Positions 28,043 through 36,908 of a stretch of 64,000 nucleotides of DNA are shown in pieces; the first letter of the stretch is position 1, and the number at the start of each line of letters is the position of its first letter. The stretch comes from Bacteroidota bacterium (GTDB lineage: Bacteria > Bacteroidota > Bacteroidia > Chitinophagales > BACL12). The DNA lies in NCBI GenBank assembly GCA_016706865.1, contig JADJIS010000003.1:992001-1056000 (forward strand). Reading direction: 5' to 3'. The notes beneath the pieces were generated by a model. That model searched no databases. It was not told where the DNA came from and saw only the letters and a program-made list of their open reading frames with translations. The translations under genes and the position numbers were made by a program.

Positions 28043-28630
28043 ATGCGGAATTTAATTCCCGGTTTTTTATTTTGTGTGGCAATTTCCTTTATTGGTTGTA
28101 AAGAAAATACAGCTGATGAAGAAAATGGAAATTCGGATAATGTTACAACTGAAACAACACTAGAAGATAAAACATTAAATGAAATTATAGAAGAGGAATC
28201 AACGGAAGCCAATTATGATAAATCAGACGCAAAAGGCAATAAAAAAATAAGCAGCGATCGTTACGGATTTACACTGGAAATTCCTGTTTCCTGGACAGCC
28301 ACAGACAAAAGTAACAATGGTGACGGATATTTTTTATCTACCGGTGATAAAACTGTTGACATTCGAGTTTACGGTGAAAATTTGCAAGGAAATGAAGTGA
28401 TGGCAGAAATGGAACTATCAACTTGTGAAACAAGCGATAAATTTATTTTTGGAAATGGATATCCCGGAATTAAATGCTATCAATCGGGCGATTATTACTA
28501 CTACTACGATACACCAAAAACCAGAGTTATATTTTATGTGCATGCCCCTAAAAATTGGGTGGAGAAAAATAAAGTTTTGATAGAAAGTGTTGTGAAGAGT
28601 TTAGAAGTGGATGGGAGTAATTTTCAATGA
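28043..28630 (+). CDS. Predicted lipoprotein of unknown function
   Basis: The 195-residue protein starts 10 bases after lepB. A lipoprotein signal (MRNLIPGFLFCVAISFIGC) precedes an acidic linker rich in Glu, Asn and Thr, then a globular part of about 120 residues ('ISSDRYGFTLEIPVSWTATDKS', 'GDKTVDIRVYGEN', 'VEKNKVLIESVVKSLE'). The globular part has the look of a small PsbP/DUF1795-like fold, in which a predicted strand 'FTLEIP..W' opens and a terminal helix closes the domain. That fold suggestion is weak. It is likely anchored to the outer membrane. Confidence 0.7.
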   Translation: MRNLIPGFLFCVAISFIGCKENTADEENGNSDNVTTETTLEDKTLNEIIEEESTEANYDKSDAKGNKKISSDRYGFTLEIPVSWTATDKSNNGDGYFLSTGDKTVDIRVYGENLQGNEVMAEMELSTCETSDKFIFGNGYPGIKCYQSGDYYYYYDTPKTRVIFYVHAPKNWVEKNKVLIESVVKSLEVDGSNFQ

Positions 28631-28639
28631 TCCGTTAAA

Positions 28640-29030
28640 CCGCGACAGTCTGCCCACTGGCGGTTTCCCTCTTTAACAACACGTGCTAAAGTCCGTTGTT
28701 ACAAGATGTATCGTCCGTCAATTGACAGGCTTTTGGTTCTCGATAAATTTAAAGGATTCTCCTAATGATTTTTTAATCTTTATCATCAACATTTTTTTAT
28801 CATTTTTTATCTGTCTAATCCGCATCATCTGCGTTCCCCTTAAACAACACGGACTAAAGTCCGTTGTTACAAGATGTATCGTCCGTCATTTGACGGACTT
28901 TTGATTCATGATAAATTTAAAGGATTCTTCTAATCATTTTTTAATCTTTATCATCAACATTTTTTTATCCATTTTAATCCGCCCGATCCGCGTCATCCGC
29001 GCCTGTCCGCCCACTGGCGGGTTCCTCTTT
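28640..29030. repeat. Tandem duplication of about 170 bp, hairpin-rich, with GC-rich flanks
   Basis: Two copies (about 28674-28843 and 28844-29015) share ACTAAAGTCCGTTGTTACAA, the downstream GATGTATCGTCCGTCA, GATAAATTTAAAGGATTC and TTTTTTAATCTTTATCATCA. The second copy forms clear hairpins: AACAACACGGAC with GTCCGTTGTT, and GTCCGTCA with TGACGGAC. A GC-rich CCGCCCACTGGCGG-type palindrome stands at both outer ends (28651-28665, 29007-29022). Words of the ATCCGCGTCATCCGCG type are related to the repeat at 17938-18453. No gene is supported in this gap. Confidence 0.85.
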
Positions 29031-29058
29031 TTTACTCTTTAATATCCTTGCTATCAAT

Positions 29059-29688
29059 TTATTTCATACCTCTCATCAAAACCTCCAATTCACTCAAGAT
29101 TATCGCAGTAGCACCCCAAACCCGATGATTGTTTATGATGTAACAAGGTGCATCAAAATTGATATCAGATCTATTTATTTTTATGGTTGATTTTATTGTT
29201 TGATCCAATAAAATATTTACAGGTGTTTCAATAATATATTCCACCTCATTTTTATCAGGAAAAAAATCAGGTTTTTCATTAATAGAACCTAAATAGGGAT
29301 AAACAAAAAAATTGCTTGGTGGGATGTAGATATTACTTAATTGTCCGAATATTTTTATCTGTGATCTATTTACACCTATCTCTTCTTCCGTTTCACGAAT
29401 TGCGGTAAATGAAGTATCAAAATCCCCCTCCTCCACTTTCCCACCCGGAAAACTCACCTGTCCACCATGCACACCATCATAAGAAGGCCGTTTTATCAAA
29501 ACCATGAATATTTCTTCTTTTACAGGATAAAATAATATCAACACGGCGCCTTTTTTTGCCGATGGATAATCTTTTTCATTAAAATTTATAATTGGACGCG
29601 TAATAGGGGCCATAATTTTATGTGCATCCAAACCGGGCAATCCCGAACTTATCTGTTCACAAAGTTTGTTGGTAAAGGTTTCTATCAT
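29059..29688 (-). CDS. Nudix hydrolase, CoA-pyrophosphatase type
   Basis: The 209-residue protein has the Nudix box 'FPGGKVEEGDFDTSFTAIRETEEEIG' in outline, with the metal-binding RETEEE core. It is preceded by 'GGQVSFPGG', the signature of the CoA-diphosphatase (NudL/YeaB-type) subgroup. 'AKKGAVLILFYPVKEEIFMVLIKRPSY' is the first strand pair. Such enzymes cut CoA or acyl-CoA to phosphopantetheine and 3',5'-ADP in the cytoplasm. It stands alone on the minus strand between a repeat region and the divergent surface-protein gene. Family confidence is high; the exact substrate is inferred. Confidence 0.88.
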   Translation of the reverse strand: MIETFTNKLCEQISSGLPGLDAHKIMAPITRPIINFNEKDYPSAKKGAVLILFYPVKEEIFMVLIKRPSYDGVHGGQVSFPGGKVEEGDFDTSFTAIRETEEEIGVNRSQIKIFGQLSNIYIPPSNFFVYPYLGSINEKPDFFPDKNEVEYIIETPVNILLDQTIKSTIKINRSDINFDAPCYIINNHRVWGATAIILSELEVLMRGMK

Positions 29689-29764
29689 ATTAACGTAAAG
29701 ATTACTTTTGAGTGTCCGAAATTATTGTAAAATTGTTTAAATTCGGGTTTTGAAAATGTTGCTT

Positions 29765-32700
29765 ATGAAAAAAATCTCTACCCTCCTACTAATTATCATA
29801 TCCAGTTCCCTTTTACACGCAGGTTCAAACGCCAAAACCGGCGATCTTCAATATGTTCAGAACAATGGCCAATGGCAACAAAACATACTTTTTAAAACGC
29901 CTGTTTACGGTGGAAATTTATATCTTGAAAAAGACAGATTTACATGGAGCTTTTCAAATTCCTCGGATTTAGGTCATTTTAAACATGAAGGAAATGCGGA
30001 GGACATTAAAAATTTTGTATTCAAAAAACACGCTTTCAGAACACATTTTCAAAACTCAAACCCGAATGTAGTTGTAAGAGGAGAAAACAAATTCGACAAT
30101 TATTACAACTATTTTCAGGGCAACGATGAAAACAAGTGGAAAGGCGCAGTCCCTGCATATGCTGCCATAAGATATGCTGACCTTTACCCAGGAACTGATC
30201 TTTTGGTTTACAGTCAGAGTAATTCCATGAAATACGACTTTATAGTTGCCCCACAATCAGATGTTTCACAAATACAATTCAATTATGAAGGATTACAAGA
30301 CATCAGGATAAGCGGTGATAATCTTGAATTGATCACATCTATCAATACCATAATGGAAATGAAGCCTGTCGCATACCAGATCATTGCAGGTGTAAAAACA
30401 ATGGTTGAATGTAATTTTGTATTGGAGGCTACAACTGTATCATTTTCATTTCCAAATGGTTATGATAAAAATTTTGAACTTATCATAGACCCTGCAGTGT
30501 TAATTTTCTCCAGTTATAGTGGGTCTACAGCCGACAATTGGGGATATTCTGCAACTTATGATGCGGAAGGAAATTTATATGGAGCAGGAATCACTTTTGG
30601 TGATGGTTATCCATTGACAGTTGGAGCTTTTCAAACAGAATATGTCACAGAAGATACTACTGTATTTTATATTGCAGATATTACGATCTCTAAATTTACT
30701 CCCGATGGTACATCATTAATTTATTCCACCTACTGCGGTGGCGGATCTCAAGATTTTCCCCATAGTTTAATTGTAAATAATGAAAATGAATTAATCGTTT
30801 TTGGAGCAACAGGATCATCAGATTATCCTATAACTGCCGGTTGTTATGATAATTCTTTCAATGGTGGAAGCGTAATTTCTATTGAAGGAGTACTTTTTTT
30901 TAATGCAGGAAGTGATGCATTTATCACAAAATTTAATTTAGACGGAACTGACCTTATTGGGTCCACATTTTTTGGTGGAACAAGCAATGACGCTTTAAAT
31001 GTTGGCGAAACAGCCTATAATTATGGAGACCATGCAAGAGGGGAAGTAAATACAGATGATTTGGGTAATATTTATATTGCTTCATGCACTCACTCATCTA
31101 ATTTGCCAGTATCCCCTGGAGTTTTTCAGAATGTTCTCGGTGGCCAACAGGACGGTTTTATTGCTAAATTCAATGATGATTTAACTGGCTTGATTTGGTC
31201 CAGTTTTATCGGCGGAACTGGAGATGATGGAGCATTTAGTATAAAAAAAATGAATGGCGAAAAACTAGTAATTTGTGGGGGGACTTCAAGTAATGATTTT
31301 CCTAGCACAATCGGAGCTTTAAATGAAACTTTTCAGGGTGGCATAAGCGATGGATTTGTAATGACGATTGAACCAAATGCAACCTCCATTATAAATTCCA
31401 GTTATATTGGCACAAATAGTTACGACCAAACCTATTTAACTGAAATCGACCTTGAAAATTCTATTTACCTCGTCGGACAAACCTTAGGAGACTTTCCGGT
31501 AGTTGGACCGGTTTATGTAAATGAAGGTAGCTCCCAATATATAACTAAACTTGATTCAACTTTATCTAATATTGTTTTTTCAACTGTTTTTGGAAGTGGA
31601 ATTAACAAAGTAAATATTTCACCAACTGCGTTTTTAGTTGACAATTGTAATCATATTTATGTTGCGGGTTGGGGAGGAGCAACTAATCTTTTCTTCAACA
31701 GCGATGCGGGTTCAGTAGATGATATGCCTATCACTGATGATGCGTTTCAATCTACTACAGACGGAAGCGATTTTTACCTCGTAGTTTTTGAAGAAGGAGC
31801 AACAGGCTTAATATATTCTACATATTTTGGCGGTCCAATTAGTGAGGAACACGTTGATGGTGGAACAAGTAGGTTTGACAAATCCGGTATTGTATATCAG
31901 GCAGTTTGCGCCAGCTGTGGGAATCATGATGATTTCCCTACAACAGAAGGTGTTGTTAGTAATACAAACAATAGCTCTAATTGCAATCTTGGGGTTTTTA
32001 AATTTGCATTTGAAATACCACCCACTTCTGCAAATTTTATTGCAGATCCAATTGAAGGATGTTTTCCCCTTGAGGTAAATTTTACAAATACAAGTATTAA
32101 TTCTAATACCTTTGTTTGGGATTTTGGAGATGAATCCGGATCTATTGAAAAAAATACTGTTCATACTTATAATAGTCCAGGAATTTATACTGTTACCTTA
32201 ATTGCATATGTAGATTCGTTATGTGGATTTAACGACACCACACAAGCTACAATTACGATTTACGGTTATCCAGAAGCAGATTTCACATTTAGCCCAAATC
32301 CAACAGCAGTATTTACCCCAACATATTTTACCGATGAAAGTTTTGATGCCGCAGAATGGTACTGGGAATTTGGAGATGGATTCACCTCTACTGAAGAAAA
32401 TCCGATTCACATCTATCCTATCGCCGGCATTTTTGAGGTTTGTTTAACAGTGACCAATGAATTTGGATGTGAAAGCAAAATTTGTGATACGATCATAATT
32501 GAGGAGATCTCAATATTGGATGTACCCAATGCATTTTCACCCAATGGTGATGGCGTGAATGATATTTTTATCCCTTTAAATTATGGGTTAAGCAATTTCG
32601 AATTTAAAATTTATAACAGATGGGGAGAACTCATTTTCATCTCCACGGATCCAGTGAAAGGTTGGAATGGCATTTACAATGGTGTGGAGCAGGAATTAGA

Positions 32701-32782
32701 TGTTTATGTTTACGTTGTAAGCGGAAAAGGTTTGGATAATGTTGATTATTTTAAACAGGGGAATTTTACTTTGGTGAGGTAA
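29765..32782 (+). CDS. T9SS type B surface protein with SBBP-like repeats and PKD domains
   Basis: This is a large secreted protein. The start at ATG 29765 (MKKISTLLLIIISSSLLHAG) gives the best signal peptide; an ATG at 29756 is also in frame. The N-terminal domain 'VQNNGQWQQNILFKT' to 'DPAVLIFSSYSG' is the DUF7948-type region that normally precedes SBBP repeats. About ten repeats follow with the pattern 'STYxGGxxxDxxxxI...GNIYIAG.T.S.DFP...GVF...D.FI.KF', probably a beta-propeller. Two PKD domains ('FVWDFGDESG', 'WYWEFGDGFTS') precede a type B sorting tail ('VPNAFSPNGDGVNDIFIPL', 'YNRWGELIF', 'GNFTLVR'). It probably takes part in adhesion or gliding; its ligand is unknown. Confidence 0.88.
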   Translation: MKKISTLLLIIISSSLLHAGSNAKTGDLQYVQNNGQWQQNILFKTPVYGGNLYLEKDRFTWSFSNSSDLGHFKHEGNAEDIKNFVFKKHAFRTHFQNSNPNVVVRGENKFDNYYNYFQGNDENKWKGAVPAYAAIRYADLYPGTDLLVYSQSNSMKYDFIVAPQSDVSQIQFNYEGLQDIRISGDNLELITSINTIMEMKPVAYQIIAGVKTMVECNFVLEATTVSFSFPNGYDKNFELIIDPAVLIFSSYSGSTADNWGYSATYDAEGNLYGAGITFGDGYPLTVGAFQTEYVTEDTTVFYIADITISKFTPDGTSLIYSTYCGGGSQDFPHSLIVNNENELIVFGATGSSDYPITAGCYDNSFNGGSVISIEGVLFFNAGSDAFITKFNLDGTDLIGSTFFGGTSNDALNVGETAYNYGDHARGEVNTDDLGNIYIASCTHSSNLPVSPGVFQNVLGGQQDGFIAKFNDDLTGLIWSSFIGGTGDDGAFSIKKMNGEKLVICGGTSSNDFPSTIGALNETFQGGISDGFVMTIEPNATSIINSSYIGTNSYDQTYLTEIDLENSIYLVGQTLGDFPVVGPVYVNEGSSQYITKLDSTLSNIVFSTVFGSGINKVNISPTAFLVDNCNHIYVAGWGGATNLFFNSDAGSVDDMPITDDAFQSTTDGSDFYLVVFEEGATGLIYSTYFGGPISEEHVDGGTSRFDKSGIVYQAVCASCGNHDDFPTTEGVVSNTNNSSNCNLGVFKFAFEIPPTSANFIADPIEGCFPLEVNFTNTSINSNTFVWDFGDESGSIEKNTVHTYNSPGIYTVTLIAYVDSLCGFNDTTQATITIYGYPEADFTFSPNPTAVFTPTYFTDESFDAAEWYWEFGDGFTSTEENPIHIYPIAGIFEVCLTVTNEFGCESKICDTIIIEEISILDVPNAFSPNGDGVNDIFIPLNYGLSNFEFKIYNRWGELIFISTDPVKGWNGIYNGVEQELDVYVYVVSGKGLDNVDYFKQGNFTLVR

Positions 32783-32872
32783 GATGCCGGAATGTTGCAT
32801 ATTGTTTGTGGTTGGTGAAAAACACGCAACCACTGCACACCAATAATCACTGAATCATACAAACGTTGCAAC

Positions 32873-34162
32873 TTACATTTCGCGAATGACATTGAGTTCA
32901 CTCAGTTTAACCAATGAACCCGAACTATAATCAAATTGTGTAATAGCACTTTCAGAAACCACGATCAAAATCCCCCCTAAAACAATAACATCATACGGAG
33001 AATTGATATTTACTGTCTGCAATAGATCAATATTCAAAGGATCAGTTACATCATACATTTTAAGGTCTTTATCACAAACAAATAATAAATTGCCATCCAG
33101 CCCAAGTCCAAGTGGATTTGTCATATTATAAGTCTGCATTAATACGGGCGATGCAATATCGCTGATATCAATAATATCGAGCACATCGTTATCTAAAGTT
33201 CCGCATTCTGTTCCGGAGTGTTGGGTGGAATATGCGATTGTTCCTGAAACTATTACCGGATCACAGCTAGTCATGTGCAGTAACTGTGAAACAAATACCG
33301 GTGATTCCGGAACAGCATTATTATAGATCTGCATTCCTGTAGTTGTTCCTATAAACAGATAATTATCGTAAGGGAATATTGTTTCCACATTAGAGAATAA
33401 TGATATGGTAGAACCTTGTTGTGGAGTTGCAGGATTTGAAATGTTAAATAATTGCATTTCCGACGGAGTAACGCAATATAAATAGTCATCTACTATTGCA
33501 AATCTTGTCATAGAACCGGCAACACCAATTCCCGGGCTGCTTGCTGCACCATCAACACCCATATTTGAAAAACCTTCACTATCCGCAACGGCAATAAACA
33601 GTCCTCCATTCCAGCCGCTGGAGCCTACATTGTAACCACAATCTTCGGTAATTAAGGAATCGCGTTCGATGAAATCCACTACAACCCCCTTTCCGGGTTC
33701 TGCGGTCCATCCTTCATAATTTCTTTGGGGAAATACGTTTTCCACTCTTTCCACCTCAAAAACATTCAGAGGATCAGAAATATCAAGTGCAACAAGGTCA
33801 ATATAGCTATCGGCATATAAAATATTACCCTTCACACTGATATCAATATTTCCTGGAATATTGATAAAAGAAATATTTTGAGGATTGGAAGGATCGCTGT
33901 TATTAATAATATGAATTCCTTTGTCCAATTCGTTCACAAAAATATATGGAGTCATATAATAGATCTTACCGGGCGCTACTATTTCAGCAGCAGGCAACAT
34001 TGCTACAGAAGTCCGAAGTTCCGCCTCTGAGATATACACTGGTGTGTAAACTGTGTAATGGTAGGTTTTTTCGCAACTATCTTTTAAACATCCGCTAAAA
34101 AGTGTGATTATACTCAATGTTGCTAAACAAAGTAATAATCTGGAGGAAGGATTATTTTTCAT
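32873..34162 (-). CDS. LVIVD-repeat lipoprotein
   Basis: The ATG at 34162 (MKNNPSSRLLLCLATLSIITLFSGC) gives a lipoprotein signal with Cys after 'LFSG'; an upstream in-frame ATG at 34186 only adds eight polar residues. The mature part has at least six LVIVD-type repeats ('YADSYIDLVALDISDPLNV', 'LYCVTPSEMQLFNISNPATP', 'LFIGTTTGMQIYNNAVPESP', 'NDVLDIIDISDIASP', 'LLFVCDKDLKMYDVTDPLN'), a beta-propeller on the outside of the cell. It has no catalytic motif. It is divergent from the membrane-barrel-like gene at 34264. Confidence 0.85.
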   Translation of the reverse strand: MKNNPSSRLLLCLATLSIITLFSGCLKDSCEKTYHYTVYTPVYISEAELRTSVAMLPAAEIVAPGKIYYMTPYIFVNELDKGIHIINNSDPSNPQNISFINIPGNIDISVKGNILYADSYIDLVALDISDPLNVFEVERVENVFPQRNYEGWTAEPGKGVVVDFIERDSLITEDCGYNVGSSGWNGGLFIAVADSEGFSNMGVDGAASSPGIGVAGSMTRFAIVDDYLYCVTPSEMQLFNISNPATPQQGSTISLFSNVETIFPYDNYLFIGTTTGMQIYNNAVPESPVFVSQLLHMTSCDPVIVSGTIAYSTQHSGTECGTLDNDVLDIIDISDIASPVLMQTYNMTNPLGLGLDGNLLFVCDKDLKMYDVTDPLNIDLLQTVNINSPYDVIVLGGILIVVSESAITQFDYSSGSLVKLSELNVIREM

Positions 34163-34263
34163 TCTATTCGTATTTATGCAAATCAAATATAGTTAATAAT
34201 TATTAGTTTTAAGATTAATATCCATTTTTACAATATCCTGACAACAAACCTAAACCATTAAAA

Positions 34264-35004
34264 ATGCGAATTCTCCTATTTCTAACTGTTTTTCTTACCC
34301 TTATTTGCATACAGGAAGAGGCAAAAGCCCAAACTCATTTAGAGGATGTTGTTTATCTCGAAAACGGAAGTGTTTATCGAGGCACTTTGTTGGGTGATTA
34401 TCCTGACAGCACTGTGGCTGTGCAGATACTGGGAGGAAGTATAATTGTAATTCCCAAGGGTTCAATTATCTCCATCACAAAAGAAGCGAAATTTGATCCT
34501 TTTAATACTATTTATAGTCCAAGGGACACCGGTTATACCATTTTTGCTTCCATTGGATTGCTAATGGGTTCAGATGTCTGGGGATATTCGGGTGGAGTTA
34601 TTGTGGATATGATAAACGGATATCATTTCAGCGACAAATATCAGGCGGGACTGGGGTTAACGCTCGAAGCCTCAAATAATTTTTTTTTATCAATTTATCT
34701 GAACGGAAGATATAATTTTAAGTTGGGAAAAAACACACCATTTTTATACGGTGATTTTGGAATGCATACTCCACTGATCGATAAAAATCAAGGCAGGGTA
34801 ATAGATTATGATCCCGGAATTACAACCGGTCTGGGAATTGGAATCAGGTTAAATTCCAACAAAAAACAAACGGGTTTTATAATGAGTTTGGGTTATAAAC
34901 TAAGCACCTATTCAATTATTGAAGAAGATTGGTGGATTGGAAGTCAAGTTGCCTATAATTATGTAAAAAATAAAGCCTTATTCAAGATAGGCTTTGTATG
35001 GTGA
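34264..35004 (+). CDS. Exported beta-barrel-like protein of unknown function
   Basis: A signal peptide (MRILLFLTVFLTLICIQEEAKAQ) is followed by a short SH3-like stretch ('VYLENGSVYRGTLLGDYPDSTVAVQIL'). About 150 residues of alternating hydrophobic strands rich in Gly, Tyr and Asn follow, ending 'YVKNKALFKIGFVW' with a C-terminal aromatic residue. This is typical of small outer-membrane beta-barrels of Bacteroidota. The specific role is unknown. Its stop is 8 bases from the convergent gene at 35013. Confidence 0.7.
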   Translation: MRILLFLTVFLTLICIQEEAKAQTHLEDVVYLENGSVYRGTLLGDYPDSTVAVQILGGSIIVIPKGSIISITKEAKFDPFNTIYSPRDTGYTIFASIGLLMGSDVWGYSGGVIVDMINGYHFSDKYQAGLGLTLEASNNFFLSIYLNGRYNFKLGKNTPFLYGDFGMHTPLIDKNQGRVIDYDPGITTGLGIGIRLNSNKKQTGFIMSLGYKLSTYSIIEEDWWIGSQVAYNYVKNKALFKIGFVW

Positions 35005-35012
35005 ATGAACGT

Positions 35013-35471
35013 TCATTCATTAATATTAGACTCCATCATGTTATAAAATCCCACGCAGAAGGAATAAATAAATAAAACTTCTTCTTTTGATGGAACCGGT
35101 TTTGGTAAATGCACACCTTTTTTATCAATACTGTGGAAAAATGTTTCTGTAAATTCAGCCATGTCACTTCCAATATTTAGCAAATTAATTACAGAATCGT
35201 AATTGTGATTGTTGGATAACATACCTGAAGCAAATCGTCTGAAATTTGCATAAGCAGAACTATTTTTATTTTCAATTCTATGAGAAACTGGAAATTCACT
35301 CAAAAACTGATGGCAATTTTTGAGCACTGCGTTCCAATTATTATTTATTATTTCTTGCTCACATTCCAAAAGATATTGTTTTGAAGCAACAAAGATTGAA
35401 GAATTTGAAGTGTTTTCATCAGCCATAACGAGGATTGGATTCAATGTTGAGACAGATGTAGTATTTATCAT
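35013..35471 (-). CDS. Hypothetical protein
   Basis: A 152-residue protein that I do not recognise. It has no signal peptide or membrane segment and reads as mostly helical ('LLECEQEIINNNWNAVLKNCHQFLSEFP', 'YANFRRFASGMLSNN', 'EEVLFIYSFCVGFYNMM'). The start may be at 35471 or at the internal ATG 35426 (MADENTSNSS), which would give 137 residues. It converges on the gene at 34264-35004 with almost no space between them. Confidence 0.55.
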   Translation of the reverse strand: MINTTSVSTLNPILVMADENTSNSSIFVASKQYLLECEQEIINNNWNAVLKNCHQFLSEFPVSHRIENKNSSAYANFRRFASGMLSNNHNYDSVINLLNIGSDMAEFTETFFHSIDKKGVHLPKPVPSKEEVLFIYSFCVGFYNMMESNINE

Positions 35472-35544
35472 TCTGTAAAGTAAAGAGGAATAGCAGCTGC
35501 ATTTGTTACAATCAGAATTAATTAAATGTTATCAAATTGTAAAT

Positions 35545-36492
35545 TCACTTCGGTGTATTGTAATCCATATAAGTATTTGTAAAACTTCCATCTTCAAAAA
35601 GGTCTATAATTGCATAACCTGCAGGTGTTTCATGGTATAATTCATTTTTCCACCAATCGCCTGATACAGCGCCATTGCAACTATATGTTACACCATTATA
35701 ACTAACATTATCATATAAATGAATATGTCCGCTTACACATAATTTCACATTTTTGTTTTGATTAAAAATAGATACAATTTCTTTCACATCTGTATGCATC
35801 CAGGAACCCGGCACCTGAAATTTTCCATATTTAATTTTCACATTGTCTAAAAATACATTCGCACATAAAATCGGAATATGCGACATCACCATAACCGGAG
35901 TGTTTGGGTGTACCGATGCCAGATCGTTTTTAAGCCAATCGGTTTGCTCCTCCCCTAACTTTGCAGTATACCACAAACCATTTTTCTTTTTTTGTGTGCT
36001 GTCGAGAAAAATAAAATGCCAACCGTTTATATCAAAACTTTTATAGGTTTTATCCATTTTCATCATTTCCAATGCGAAATTCTTTCCGTATAAAAGATCT
36101 TTTTTCTCCGTATACAATCCCCATATATCGTGGTTTCCGAGGCAACTATCCATTTTTAAGGAACATTCGTTTTTCAATACGCTATGCCAAATATCCCACT
36201 GGTTTTTAACCTGCGACTTTGATTTGAATAAAGCATCTTCAATAGTATCGCCGCCATTAAATATAATATCCACCTTATCATTTAAATTCTGAATATGGTG
36301 TAAACATTTTATTAAACCGGATTTCGCATTTTTTGCGTCACCAATATGAATATCGGTAATATGTGCAACCCGTAAAACGCGTTTTGGGTTTTGATTTGAC
36401 AAAATCGTTTCGGAGGCATTAACCTTTTTATTCGGTAAAAACTGACTTGCAGCTAATAACCCAATACTTTTTAAGAGATCTCTTCTGTTCAT
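35545..36492 (-). CDS. Tat-exported calcineurin-like metallophosphoesterase
   Basis: The ATG at 36492 gives MNRRDLLKSIGLLAASQFL, a twin-arginine signal; the frame extends eight residues further upstream. The calcineurin-like motifs are complete: 'AHITDIHIGD', 'NGGDTIED', 'LGNHDIWG', 'VMSHIP' and 'SGHIHLYD', which supply the two-metal site. The final part ('AVSGDWWKNELYHETPAGYAIIDL') is like that of secreted Icc/CpdA-type phosphodiesterases. It is likely a periplasmic phosphoesterase; the substrate cannot be told from the sequence. Confidence 0.88.
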   Translation of the reverse strand: MNRRDLLKSIGLLAASQFLPNKKVNASETILSNQNPKRVLRVAHITDIHIGDAKNAKSGLIKCLHHIQNLNDKVDIIFNGGDTIEDALFKSKSQVKNQWDIWHSVLKNECSLKMDSCLGNHDIWGLYTEKKDLLYGKNFALEMMKMDKTYKSFDINGWHFIFLDSTQKKKNGLWYTAKLGEEQTDWLKNDLASVHPNTPVMVMSHIPILCANVFLDNVKIKYGKFQVPGSWMHTDVKEIVSIFNQNKNVKLCVSGHIHLYDNVSYNGVTYSCNGAVSGDWWKNELYHETPAGYAIIDLFEDGSFTNTYMDYNTPK

Positions 36493-36908
36493 ACTTTGTG
36501 TTACTTGATTGCACAAAGTTCCAACTGCAACATTATTTCATGGTTAACATCAGAATATATTAACATGCCGGAAACAAAATCATTTTATTCTAAAAAGGTG
36601 AGAAGTACTAAATTCATATCGATTTTACCTTAACATTTTATGAAGTAAAATCGTATGTTTTATTGTTCTTTATTTTAAATAAATGTGCATTGCACTTATT
36701 CTATGAATGGATTTTGAAAAATTTAAATATTTCAATGTGAATAAAACTAAACCTAATTTTAACTTAATGTAAACTTTTTAAGGTAACCAAGGTTTTCCAC
36801 ATTTGCTGTTTTTTGAGTTTACTTTCACGCTGATTTAGTGCTAAACATGGGATTTGACCCGAATCTTCCTAAAAAAATCCTAATTTTCCATCCAAATACT
36901 ACAACAAA
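36493..36908. other. Gene-free AT-rich gap between divergent genes
   Basis: About 415 bases separate the divergent phosphoesterase and T9SS genes. I see no ORF, repeat or strong hairpin. Promoters for both directions are expected here, but no box is convincing. Confidence 0.5.

Noticed and set aside
28683..28904. A 73-codon frame between the lipoprotein and Nudix genes
   Set aside because: Its two ends are the same sequence because it spans the duplicated 170-bp element; it is repeat DNA, not a gene.
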